Below are positions 25,265 through 37,652 of a DNA stretch of 64,000 nucleotides, one piece after another; position 1 is the first letter of the stretch, and each line of letters starts with the position of its first letter. The notes beneath the pieces are model-generated. The model was not told the origin of the DNA. It saw only the letters and a list, made by a program, of their open reading frames with translations, and made no database searches. This DNA comes from Membranipora membranacea (lineage: Eukaryota; Bryozoa; Gymnolaemata; Cheilostomatida; Membraniporidae). Location of the stretch: positions 31,062,001 to 31,126,000 of the forward strand of contig OU612068.1 in NCBI GenBank assembly GCA_914767715.1, given 5' to 3'. A program made the position numbers and the translations under genes.

Positions 25265-26772
25265 TTACCAGATTATATTGTCGGCAGATCTTCGGCGGCG
25301 GCGGTGAGGAGAATTCTGTGTGCGGCCATTTCTCATGGCTTCCTGTACTACCTCTATATCACTCACTGAAACAATAAGTAAACATTATCAGGTTATGATT
25401 TACAACATCAGCAGCAGTGCACTCTTGGGCAGAATTGTCCTGCTGTTCTTCCTGAGGATGAGGAGTTCATTGCAGAGAAGGTGGCATTCTATTCTGAAGC
25501 TGGGTCACATCAAGATAGTGTAACAAATCCTTGGTGTGACCTTGAAAGAACTCCCTGAACTTCTTGCTGTCAATTTTCACATACTAACTCAATGCTAGAG
25601 AAAACAGTTGCATTACTCCACTAAAGACCAAAAACAGGTGAAATTTTACTTGACACATCATACTTAGTTTTCGTTGAAGTGTGAATTTAAAATGGATTAA
25701 AACATTACTCACTGCCATTACGAGGTTGAAGGTTGCGTCCGATGTGATTGTTATGCAGATCCATGTTACGGCTGCCTGGTGAGTTACCCGCCCCATATTC
25801 CTGACCACGGCTATACTGTAGATATGCGTTTCCTCTCTCATGAGCATCGCCAAATTTCTTAGCTTCACTTCTGCCGATATCCTGACTCATTCTGTAGTTC
25901 CATAGAGTGTGGCGGAAGGCGTCGCCCTCTCCATCGGATAAACCTATTAAAGACGTTCCTAATTTAGTTCTTGTATTCATGATAACATTAAACAGTAGGA
26001 TTGCTTTCATCAACAGAGAAGAATCTTATCTTCTTGGCACTATGTAATACTGGGAGTTTGAGACAAACTCACTACGTGGGCCCACTGTAACTCATCATGT
26101 TTTGAGTTGCTGTAATTGTTGGACCTTTATCTCAATGCTCCCTTTTAGTTGACAAAAAAAAGGCGCTGCAGATAATACAGCAGCTGTCTATTTTGAGTCA
26201 GCACATTTCAAATCACTGAGTATATAGGCCTCCGATGTGTAGGCAGTTCAAACTTCAATTGTTAGATCAAACTTAAGCTTGAAACAATTACGATTTTGCT
26301 GCAACATTCTAATTAAGAGCTGAGAATCACCATCTCATGTAACTCACTCTCTCTGGGATAAAGTCTCTGAGCATCTCTCAGGCTCTGCTGAGCTAAATCT
26401 CTCGCTCTCAGGGCATCAAAAGGGTTACTGATAGATGTCTGCAGTTCACCTGGCCCATTGCTGTCAAAACTCCTGTCATTACTACTACTTCTACTGATAA
26501 ACCAGCCTGAGATTTAACGAAAAAAAGAGCAAAAACTAGTTATAGAAAATAAAATTTGATGTGTTCATGAAGCTCCCAAATTAATACATAATTGTCGCTA
26601 CGATTAAAATCATCAAATTTTTTGATTGAGCAGTGTTAGCATGAATATGCTGATAAAAGCTGCAAGCAGCACACATTGCGATAGAGGCAATAAAATTGAT
26701 CAATGATATTAAAATCTCACCCTGAGCACGAGCAGCAAAGCAAACCAGTACTATAAGCAGAAGAGCTCTCAT
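25265..26772 (-). CDS. Small secreted protein with DUF6973-like domain
   Basis: Four exons (26772-26721, 26506-26348, 25943-25713, 25365-25265) join in phase to 180 residues. Residues 1-17 (MRALLLIVLVCFAARAQ) are a signal peptide. Residues about 75-145 hold GEGDAFRHTLWNYRMS, KKFGDAHERGN and MDLHNNHIGR, the His/Asp/Asn-rich pattern I associate with DUF6973-type domains known mainly from bacterial proteins. That assignment is from memory of the pattern and no database search was run. The C-terminus is basic (HRRRRRSADNIIW), which could be a proprotein-convertase site. Introns and a eukaryotic-type signal peptide argue against contamination. The biochemical role is unknown; the conserved His, Asp and Asn could bind metal, which is inference. 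Confidence 0.8.
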
Positions 26773-27681
26773 GTTTGATGGTCAAGGTAAGCTGGAGATG
26801 TAACTGTAACCCTGTATGCTGATATGAATGATCTCATCATGTTTTTACGCCCTTTATATAGCAGATAAAATCGACCAGGGTCGCCTGATCCATGCTCTTG
26901 TGACAGCAAACCAAAACCACAAGATTAGCATGAATAACAAGGAACGAGGAAAAAACTTGTGTTGCAAATTGGTACAACCAGACCACCAACATAATTATCA
27001 TTTGGTTTTAATCCACTTGATTCATCAAAACAATTAGCATAAGTTCCTCAAACCATTGTGTGTCAATTACACTGGCAGCTGTTTATTATCACTCACCGAA
27101 TCACAGCAAGATCCTGGTCGCATTCTCAACCCAACAGAGTTATTATAATAACTCTATGATCAACCACTTCACAGTTTAATTTTATTAGTAAAGAGTAAAA
27201 GTTGTCCATAATACAGCTAGATAATGACAAACATGACAGTATGCAAGAGTCCGTACATTCAAATAGCCAAATTCAGTACAAGTGGTTGACAGCTGAAAAC
27301 ATTGCTGTACCTGGGTGGCGATCTGTACGTTATGATAAAATATCTTTGTCTGATGAGTGAGATGAATGGGCATTTAATTTTTTTCTATCGGTTATATTGG
27401 AAATATAGAACATTACTTAGTTAACTGCTTGTTGGCGCTGCTGCCCCTCATTTAGATATAAGGGAAGTCATCACCATGGGCTGCAGTGGGCCTTAGTGCA
27501 AATATCTCAGCTCATACACACACTTATAAACTTTGTCATAAATACATCTCAGTATAATAGAAACACAACAGCAACACTGACTTCTCAATCACATCATATA
27601 ATGAAACATAACTGTCATCAGAATATCATCACCAACAGATCTATCAATGTCATGTCTCTCCTGCCTCTAGCCTTGCTAGCA
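26773..27681. other. Intergenic, nothing recognised
   Basis: Lies between two minus-strand genes. Presumably holds the promoter of the secreted DUF6973-like gene and the 3' UTR of the peptidase gene. No domain-bearing frame seen. Confidence 0.5.
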
Positions 27682-30600
27682 TCACGTCTCACTAGCTTCA
27701 CTGTTATTGGGTGTGTTAGATGAAGGTAACCTCATTTGAAGTAGACTGCTGATGGAGGGATCATGGCCTTTGAACCTGCGGAAAACTTCAGCTGATGGAA
27801 CACTACCGCCTAGAGATAAAAATGTTTCTTTGTACCTGCAAAAAGGAAAAGATTCGCAATCAAGCTTCAAGATATTACCACTCACTCAGGAATATGTTTT
27901 TGCAAGGTATGCAAATAACTACTACATTGCATGTGACATAGTGTTACACCCATAGAGTTATCCCCCTCTAACTCTATGGTTTCATCTTTATTGACCACAA
28001 CAGGAAAAATACTAAAAAAATATGCTCAAAAAGACTTTGAACAGATGAGATTACGAAAATCCTCAAGGAGAATAGATGAAAAGTTTCTGGTGAAATATTA
28101 GGTAACTGAGGGTTACAATACAAGATCCACGGGATTAGGTAGATTTGCCTGAATCAGAAGATAAATCTATTATTTCAGGGGATGAGACAGTGTAAATTTG
28201 TGGTAATCACTGAATTTCAACCATCTTGACTACCCACAGACACTTGAAAGCTTAAGCAATGATTCATTTTCCATTATTCCAAAAAAGGATTATGCAACAA
28301 AAAAAGGAAAAGGGAAGGCTTCTTACTCCTTTTGTGGTTTAGGATCCAATGCACTGACTTTCACCAAGACTGACGCATGTATATTTTACAGTAGGATTTG
28401 TGTATGTTTCGTTACTGGAAGCGGAACTCAGCATTTATATGTGATATTCGACCCTGCACAAAACTCAGCCAGGTTTGATATGAATACATTTAGTTTGCTA
28501 CCACCATTTAAGATGTCCATAATAATACGAAAGGTCTGGCCTCATCATAGACTTCATAATCATATATGAATACATGTATTATCATTTAGTCTATTAATTG
28601 GAGGTCTAAAAATGGTGATGTAGTATCGATCATAGTTTCAAAAGATTCTGTCTGGCTGGGTGTATTCTTGACAATCAGCATGTAGCCTTACCTTCTGCCC
28701 ATAGCCTGAAGTTCCTCCAGATTATCACATTCATTGAAGGACTTCATCACATCTGCTGCCACCATCTATAAAAGAAAACCGCAGATTGTTAAAACAGTCA
28801 GCCTAGGGCTCATAAACTTATGTCAGCGTGGAATCAGACTAAATGAGGAACTGGTCGATTTGTGGCTGCCATAGACAGATGTTTGAGTTCATCCAGGTTA
28901 TTTTTATGGTCAACATATCATGAAATGTCAACAGTGTGTTCAAAATTTCCTCATAGAATTCCAGCTTCAAAATTCCTGTTATTTCCATTTGATAATAATA
29001 TCTTGATGTAAAAATAGATCAGGAGGGAGGGGGGGGGGGAGGCTGCTGATGATTATCTTAGATGTTACGAAGTTGCTCATGATGAAATACGTAAATTCTG
29101 GCTTAAGAAACTATGTCACTGCAGAAAATTTGTGTGACTATTTCAAATACTTTGAACATTGAGTCCTTGAGTCAGTGAGACCTTGGTGAATTACTAAAAA
29201 ATCATGTCAAGATATTCAAGTTTTTGAAATTGCTAGAAAACCAAAAGTATCCTTTAAAACGAATATATACTGGATATATCCTTCGGTCTGAACATGATGG
29301 CTGTATACTCGTGACAGTCAAATAGACTTAACATTCTCACATAAAGAGACACATACAAAGCCAAACATCCCCCCCCCCCCCCCGGTTTACTTCAACATCA
29401 ATTATATAAAAACATGTAATATATGTGAACAACTCACCTCATTCCACAGAAAAGAATACTGATATGAGGCCATCCTACGATCAGCGAATATTTGTACCAT
29501 ACTGCAGTATTCAGCGTAGTCCTTATCTAACGGGTATAACATGTATCTGGGCCATAATCTCTTCACAGCAGTGTCAAAATGTGTGTCACTGTAAAAAAAT
29601 AAAACGATCAATAAACCGAGTCTGTCATCGGTCACTGTCTTCATCCTGACAGCATTGATATTTCTTAACGGATAGAATTTTATCTGAATTTTGTTGCAGG
29701 TCAGTCAGTCTTCTTAATTTTTATTCTTATACTTTTTTTTTCTGTTTTTTTTCGTCAACCACATATATACAGGGATGTTATGAGAACATTTTGAAAACAT
29801 TGTAAATATAGCAACCTCATTCTGTTAGCTCAGTCCTTTCACTGCAGATTATGATGATTATCTCAACTTCCAACTGTGCATTTTTCGACAAGACAAAATC
29901 AAAAAGTTTGGAATGACAAATCTCACCTGAAATGCATTTCTAGATCATAGACACTCATAAAAAGTTTCTTCATCATTCGTGAAGAGTATCTGTGAGAAAA
30001 GGCTGAAATGAAAGTAAAATAAAACTTATTTTACTAAGCAGTTGAATATCTTAGGCTAAGGCAAGCCCGCTATGATATAGGCTAGGGTAAACCCAAGTTT
30101 TGTATCTGAAGGAATGAATGCCACAATAGTAATATATTGCAACATCCTTTTCTTTTTTTGTTCAACAGCTTGGATAGAACATTACAAAATAAATCAGAGT
30201 CGGGAAAAACCCAGACCAATCGTTTAAATTTATAGTCTGATTCCAATATCAGCCAAACATAGGCACCACTGATGCTATTTTACAGCTAATTGATGATTGC
30301 ACTGCAGACTTGGATACAATTTGAAAGCAAATATGTGCAATTAGCTTGCCTGGATTTTTCTAAAGCATTTGACAAGCTTCAACCAAGTATTTTAATTGAC
30401 AAGATGCGCTCTTATGGTCTAAATGAGAACATTTTAGATAATTTATTTTAGACAACTTTTTTAAAGGTCGAAAGCAATGTGTGAAAGTAAACGGCTATTT
30501 ATCTGACTTTTTAGACATTTCTGTTGGTGCACCACAAGGGACTAAGCAAGGCCCCCTTTTATGGCTTTTTTACATTAACGATTTGAAAGTAAATGATTTT

Positions 30601-33600
30601 AATGTAGTTAAGTATGCTGAAGACACTATTTTTTATAAGGCTTTTGATAAGGCAGGAGGTTCTGTAGCACCTGCAGTTTTAGCAACCCACCAATGGGCAT
30701 CTGAGAATCAGATGATTTTAAATACTGATAGGACCATTTTTATGAATGTCTTAATCAATTATAGATACCACTATGATGATGCGATTGTTTTAGATGAGAA
30801 CGTGAGCATTTTGCCTTCAAATTCTGTCAAGTTTTTAGGCGTTACCATTGACGATCATATGACTTTTAGTTCACATGTAGATAAGATTGTATCTAGTTGT
30901 AATTCCAGGCTTTATCTATTACGGCAACTAAAGATTTTAGGTGTAAACACCGAAGGGCTCAAAAATTTGTTATGTTTTTCCTTTTATCTGAAGGCGATAA
31001 GAACAAGCTCGAAAAGATTCAGAGAACTGCTTCTCGTTTTATTTTGCCGGATCTTAGCTATGATGATAGATTAGCTATTTTAGAGCTACCTTCTGTATGT
31101 GATTTTATATTTACTCTTGGCGAACGACACTTTAACAAAATAGCCTCTGATCCACAGCATCCACTTTTTAGTAGAGTACACTTTAATACATGCAGTAGAA
31201 TATCCTCTCGTCGAAACACTATTTTTAGGCCTGTTGTATGCCGAACACAAAAACGTGCCAAATCTTTTTTCCCATTTTTTATGTCTTATCTGAACAAGTG
31301 ATAATTCTGCCTAGTAGAATTTTTTTATTCTTTACACTGTTAACATTCGTTTTTATCATACAATGATACTGAATGTAAAATAAACTGAAACGGAAAATGA
31401 TGTTTGGTGAAGAATATTGCAGCTGACATTGTTGCTTTGACACATCATACCCACAGGAATTATGGTCTCATTACAGCTGACATTATTAACTTTTGTATGT
31501 CAAATCACGCATTTAAAAGATGTGTTTATGTTACCTCCGATTATGTTGCTGACTTGAGAATCAGGTAGTGGTTGGTTAGTCTCCCAATGACAGGATACAG
31601 ATTTGAGTGTGTCGGGTCTCATTAACCACATGTTCATGAATGTAGAGGATACCATTAGACTGTCTAACTCTATGTTACTCTGTCCGGATATATCACTATA
31701 TTCTACCGTAGTAAGCAGCTGCTGCAGGGTGTGACCAAACTACAAACAGAGGAAGGTACAGCTTAGTCAGCATCCTCTAACTGGGGAGGATGGATTATAC
31801 TGACAACACAAGCATCGAGCCTTACACTGAATCCTCCAACTGACAACAACTAGCGCAGTATAAACATCATTTGATACATGATGCACTGATATAAACATTC
31901 ATAGTAGGAGTGATCATTTCAAGTCACAGCACCTGTTTCATGGTTCCAAAAGGTAATAAATTGAAAAAATCTGCATCTAGATTTTACAATCCCTAAAGGC
32001 AGCTTCTCGTCACCCTAAATCTACTTATATCTAGGACACAACCTTACAAAAACTCTGACCTCTAAACATTCTCATTTGAATACAAATCCGGATTGGTTGA
32101 TGCTAATCACTACTAACCATAGAGAAAAGATCAGAGACTTGACTGAAGTCGAGGAGAGCAGGTTTACTGCCCAGACTAGGAGTGAGATTGAGATTTACAA
32201 ATGAGATAGGGACAGAAGAGAACTGACCGCTCCTCAGTCTGCCTGGCTCTATCCAGTTACCTCCGTACTTCTCACCGATTCTGGCATACGGGTCAAGGTA
32301 GAATGTACCTTTGTGTGTGCCTGAAGTATAATAGATTTAATAGATATAATGATGGATTTGTAAATATATGACGATACCACCAAATGCATCTCAATAACAG
32401 TTAGTTGTATGTGCCCTGTGAAATGACTGAATCATAGATGCAGCTCAATGCAGTACATTTTCAAAATGTATAATACTAGAATAAACAGGAGTACAATCCT
32501 ATAAATGACCGATGATATATATATATATATAATATATGCTTACCATCACCTTCATACATATCATATACATGTACTGAAGGATGCCACACATCAGTCGATC
32601 CAAACTCTCTTTGCTACAAAACAAGATGGCTGCTCTGTTAGACAATGAGAGCTTACAAGTCTTTAATATGTCAAGACAATAGGTGGTTTTCCTAGTGCTT
32701 TGCTCACGTTGAAAATCCATATATTTTTTGTTTGACAGAACCAAATATTCATCGTATTGCTTCGCTTCTTACGCATTAATGTCCAACTACACATACCTGA
32801 CCACAGAGGGATTATTGAGCTTTATTAAGACCGGGAGCCACTGGCTTTGCATAAACTATAAAATTAACTTCTGCTCAAGAACCCTCAAAGCAGTGACTAT
32901 ATTCTCAACAGTAATAAAAATAAGAGACAGCGAGGTGCTGTTTCTAATGCTTAGCAGATGCAAAAATCAAGGGTGGCACAAACCTTAATATCCACTCCAA
33001 ACAAGCCATTGCAGATTTGGAAGAGAGCATGTAATACACGAGGCAGAGGGAAGTAGTCAGATACATTCTCATCTATTCTGTAAGAAAAAATATCAATGTC
33101 ATTGTCAAACTTATAGCAATGAGAAACTCAGCCATTTCCGCATCTGGTGTGAGCCTGAGATTTTCTTTATTACTTTATTTTTACAGAGGAGGGGTTTACA
33201 CAAGAAGGAAAAAAAAGCACTATAACACCCTATATCAACTCAACACTCCTGAAAAATATACCAAAAGCCTCATAACCCATGTCATCTGCACATCATATAT
33301 GGATTATGCGTCATTGCATCAACTTACTCGAATAACTCATCCCGCTGTTTCCTGGCAAAGTACTCAACATCCCACATCTTGATGGAATCATCGAACCCCT
33401 GAGCAGTGGCATATACATGTAAAGACTCCGCCTCCTTCTGTGCTTCAGGCTGAAACGCAGATCTCAGTCTACAAAAGCATACAGGATAGTGGACAAAGGT
33501 AAAAGACGTAGGTAATTCCCCAACTCTTTGCTTTGGCAGTAGTGAAGAATCATTGACCTTATCTGGATAGTGGAGCAGTTCGGTACCCAGTCAATGTCTG

Positions 33601-36600
33601 CTATCTTACATGATCATCTCAATAACATTCGCGATAAGTAAAACTTAAAATGGGTTCTCTACAAGATGTTTGTTAATTACGTTGATGGGTATTTAAGATT
33701 TTTCAATCTATTGTTGTATCAATTTGTCAGATTTAAGATATTAGGCCAATGGTATAGTACCGACTGCAGGTAACATACGTTTCAAGAAACTCCATAACAT
33801 TAGCTACACCTCCTGCCATGCTGTGTTCCAGTACCATATCAGACCATGTGGAGTGCCCCAGTATGGTAGCCAATGTCTTCCTAGAGAAAAAATAACGAGG
33901 CAATGGATATAATTTATTGTGAAGAATGTGATACCCTTTACTGGTTCAAGATTTTTAAAAAGTATAATGCTTATGTGTTTTCATACATATTAGAAATTAT
34001 TCATATATTTTTGTGTAACTCATCATGGATGTGAAAATGCCACATTTCAAAGTATTCAACAGACAATTCGAAGTTGATCCCTCAAATGCTGATGTAAGGT
34101 AACTCCAAACATGCTTCAATGCAAATGTTAAAAACGAATGTCTAAAACGCACCTTTCATATCTGATGTTGTCAATGATAAGTTTATTGTGAATTCCCTGT
34201 GTTGTGTGCCAATTACTACTAACATTGACTAAATGTCTCCAGAGCTCTTTCCTTGTATTTCTGTTTGAACAGTAAGCCAAAGCAGGTTTGTATATAGATG
34301 CGCTATCTGTACCAAATCTCCATGGTCCTTCTTCTGGGTTGTCCCTACAAATCAAATGTGTAAGCAGTGGAAGAAGAATCTTCAGATGTAAGGAGATCAG
34401 AGAGGTGGCAAAGACAATGGAAAATGGTTACAAAAATTCGGAATAGGATGCCAAGATCATTGTGAGACCGAGCTCAGATGTCCTTTGGGGGGAGTGCTAG
34501 GCTATAATGATTTCATAACATACTTGTTGAGCGATAGTTTGTTTCTCACAGCTGTCGGCATTTCGCTGATATCATTGGGACTGTACACTGCAACGCTGTA
34601 TTTACGAGACGCATAGTAAACATTTCTCCTGAAAAAAATAAAATACAAGGTATAATTTTGCGTCAAAAAAAACTATAAAATGCTAAAGTAAATTAAAAAA
34701 AATAGAAGCTCACTGGGGAGAGACTGTTTCTGCGTCATATCACTCTTATTTTAAACGAAATACTTTTTTAGACAGAGATTTGATTTTTTATTCCAAGTGT
34801 CTTCGCTTTTTCTTGCTGATTCAAAGTGCCAGCAACTACACTGTATTTCGCGACTCATTTTTTCTTTTAATTATGCTGTCAGTGATAGTAATAAAATCCT
34901 TCCTTCCTTCCTTCCATAATAATAGTGATCTCTACTTATGGCATTTTATGGAAACATCAAGTAACAAATTTAATGAAATCAATGGAAGCAAAATGACTCT
35001 CCACTGAGCTTGTTTTAATTTGAAGTGAATTCTACTCAGGAGTTACGTTGGGATCGGAGACATGGTACAGACCTGAATTCATCCTCACTTTTAGTAAGTC
35101 CAGCGTAGAAGTCTGCAAACTTATATTTATCCTTCCCTGTCAGATCTGTGCCCAGTAGCTTTGCCTCCTTAAGATATAAATTCACCAGGCTCTGCTGAGC
35201 CTCTGTTAACTCTTCAGGGTGAGCATTTAACTCCTGAAATCATGGAGAAAATAGTCATACTGTTTATAGAGATTACTGAGCAGTAGATATGTACAGTGAG
35301 GTTAGTATCCCCCCTCCTCTCTCATGGTTGGGATCATTCCAAGTAGCCAATCTGCATACCTGATTCTTCCATAAAATAATAGGGTGAGTATCTTATAACA
35401 TGCTTGAGGAGTGTAAGAGATCTAAACTGGTGTAGAAAAGATTGGGTAATATTGTTACTGGCTCCTCAATTTTCGTACGGTGATCTGACCATGTTTGGAG
35501 ATTAACAACCTTAATGAGGCAGCCATAATAAATTAGATTGAACAAAGCCCTAGGAAGAAAAGTGAAGTCAAACATACCTTAATTTTGTGGTAGAGAGTTT
35601 CTTTTGTGAATCTTTCCTGTCTACTCTTTGCTGCATGAGTGAAAGTCTGAAACCACAATAAATAGTGCAAAACTCATTTCACATTATAATGAATCTGATA
35701 TTAAATATCATGTTAGGATGTAGGAGTTCTTCTAATTGGCCAGTAGGTAAACAGACTGCCTACCAGGACACCGAAATATTGCGTATTCAAAAATAAAAAT
35801 GAAACAGCTAAATTATGTCTGTTTTCTGAACATACGTTGTGTTAGCAATAGCAATGGTGGGATTGAATGAGCTTGGTGGATGTGAGTACACAACTCAGAG
35901 AAGTTAATAGCAGGCGAGCTAATTATCGCCATCGACCCATTTTTTGGATATGGTAATGCACTAGTAATAGGTTAGCATCCTTGCTATTCACTGCCGGCGA
36001 TTGGTGCCACAGGAGCTGTGTGTTGAGTCCTATAGGGGGAACTTCCAAGAATGGTTGTTCTAACCCCCAGCACCCTCAGGTGTATTTACTAGCCTAACCT
36101 AAATGTATTGAGTTTGTGGCTCACTCACCCCTTCATAAGCATCAGTAAATGTCTTCTTCTTCACAGTACTGAGTTGCTTGACTGTTTTTAAGGCATGATG
36201 TAACGGCACTGATAGCTTCTCAATGGGATCAAAAATGTCTTCAAATGTGCTCTTCTGGCCGAAATCTTCAAATAAAATTGAATTATTTAAAGGATCTTGC
36301 CGATAAGGGTTTGTGGCATAGTCTCATTCTATATTAACATTTATGCAACCAACCGATGAAAGTTTTTACCAGTGCCATTGGTTTCATGATTTAATCGAAC
36401 ATTTCTTCGACTTAAGAGTATGAATATGATCAGAAAGCCATGGTACTTACCTGACAGGTAATCAACATGATCGCTGAATTCTGTATCCATAAGAATTGAT
36501 AACTTCCCACAAGCCCTGAAAACACTAGCTGGAGTGACTTCAGAAAACTTAGGCAGGTTTTCCACATCCATGAGGGTGTTTGTCTGTGCTGTGTCTGGGG

Positions 36601-37405
36601 GCACCTCGGGTAATCTGTCAACAGATGAGAGTAGTGATAAATAATAAGCACAAATCTTTGGTTTTATGCATCGTCTTTGTATTCCTGGCAATCTGCAAAC
36701 CAAGGGTTTCCGACAATGTTAGACTACCTCTCATCTGTTTCTTTGGTTGCCAACGAGTTGTGCAGTAGACCTAAGCTTTCTTTAGAAGTGATATTTTTCA
36801 TTTATATACAAGTCCAAAGCTTACAACCACATATACTTTAAAATTGCACCCGTATTACCATAACCATATCCATATATATAATACATGTAGATGATGATAT
36901 TAACATATTATATGACAACCTATGTACTTAGTAGTTGATACAGCAAAGAAGAGCATATTGAGTTCCAAGTGTAGCATACTAATACTTGCTTGTAACCTCA
37001 CACCAAGGCCAAGGCAATAGTCATTATTAGTCATTGCTCACATACAGTAAAAAGGCTTTACCAAGGAGAATTTGAGTTCCTATTCATAGGAATCATCATT
37101 GATTGATCGAGCCATCATTATCAATCTAGGCCATTATTATAATATTAATATTGTACATATATATAATAATGCATATGATATTGATATATGATATGGCTAT
37201 AAAATAATTTAACTGTTAGTGCTCTCAGTCTGTTGTTTTGCAGGAACACAAGGTTGTGATCAGACTATTTTACATGCAAGTTATCAAGACATACTTACAG
37301 CACATAGGTACATGATGCAGTGGATCTGTAGAGCTGAAGTGGTGATTTGTTTGTGCAGCTTGTGAAACACTTTGGTTTCATAAACCTTGCCATGGAGGCT
37401 GCCAT
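27682..37405 (-). CDS. M3-family oligopeptidase A-like protein, predicted catalytically inactive
   Basis: Seventeen exons join in phase to 734 residues: 37405-37299, 36614-36451, 36265-36129, 35646-35578, 35233-35073, 34628-34524, 34344-34153, 33880-33779, 33468-33328, 33077-32984, 32613-32544, 32320-32118, 31739-31535, 30002-29927, 29588-29438, 28765-28692, 27835-27682. Residues 1-38 are basic, Ser/Thr-rich and lack acids (MAASMARFMKPKCFTSCTNK), like a mitochondrial presequence. The rest matches OpdA/Dcp-type M3 proteins: NRNTRKELWRHLVN, KGTFYLDPYARIGEKYGGNW, KPALLDFSQVSDLF and a tail RYKETFLSLGGSVPSAEVF. The zinc motif HEFGH is SMFGH (514-518), the usual zinc-ligand Glu is Met544, and the substrate loop GHIFxGGYxAGYYSY is VQIFADRRMASYQYS (640-654). 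It should therefore lack peptidase activity but keep the fold. Intact splicing over 734 codons argues for a working gene; its role is unknown. Confidence 0.9.
27950..27979. repeat. Small hairpin in the last peptidase intron
   Basis: Perfect 11-bp arms CCATAGAGTTA and TAACTCTATGG with an 8-nt loop. Possibly chance or part of a small transposon end. Confidence 0.5.
28097..29312 (-). repeat. Segmental duplication, copy 2 (parent; contains peptidase exon 16)
   Basis: Counterpart of 22465-23910. It lies in the peptidase gene around exon 16, so this copy is probably the source. Confidence 0.85.
30270..31400 (+). mobile_element. 5'-truncated non-LTR retrotransposon (reverse transcriptase 3' half)
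   Basis: Inserted in a peptidase intron on the opposite strand. Decodes to LDFSKAFDKLQPSILIDKM, then a stop, then GAPQGTKQGPLLWLFYINDL and VVKYAEDTIFY. A shifted frame at about 30972-31301 gives the C-terminal part (LEKIQRTASRFILPDLSYDD). This is the LINE-type order (GxPQGxxxGPLLFxxYINDL, then YADD, then a thumb and tail). Stops, a frameshift and YAED in place of YADD make it a dead copy. The clade (CR1 or Jockey-like) is not determined. Confidence 0.88.
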
Positions 37406-37652
37406 CTTGAAATGTTAAAGAAAACCTGTAACAGGTTCGATCTAAACATATAGTAGTAACCAAGGCAAGTTGGAGCGTGCCTTTAATACAAGCACCGGAT
37501 TCAAGCCACACCTACTTCAAACAAAAGTGTTTCCTGTGAAATATTTACTCTCCATCAAAACAAGTTTTTATTCCAATGAACTAATGAACTAAGGTTTAGT
37601 TCATTGGTTGGACAGCACCATAATAGTCATATGACATAAAACAGCGTCCATT
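37406..37652. promoter_or_regulatory. Bidirectional promoter region, M3-like peptidase / GNPTG
   Basis: Only 247 bp separate two divergent start codons. The peptidase start lies in CAAGATGGCAGCC, close to a YY1-type motif (AAGATGGCGGC). No clear TATA box was found at either start. Confidence 0.55.

Noticed and set aside
25265-26772. Bacterial contamination for the DUF6973-like gene
   Set aside because: Three phase-consistent GT-AG introns, AT-rich flanks like its neighbours, and a eukaryotic-type signal peptide.
27682-37405. Treating the M3 gene as a pseudogene
   Set aside because: All 17 exons keep phase and splice sites over 734 codons; only active-site residues are lost.
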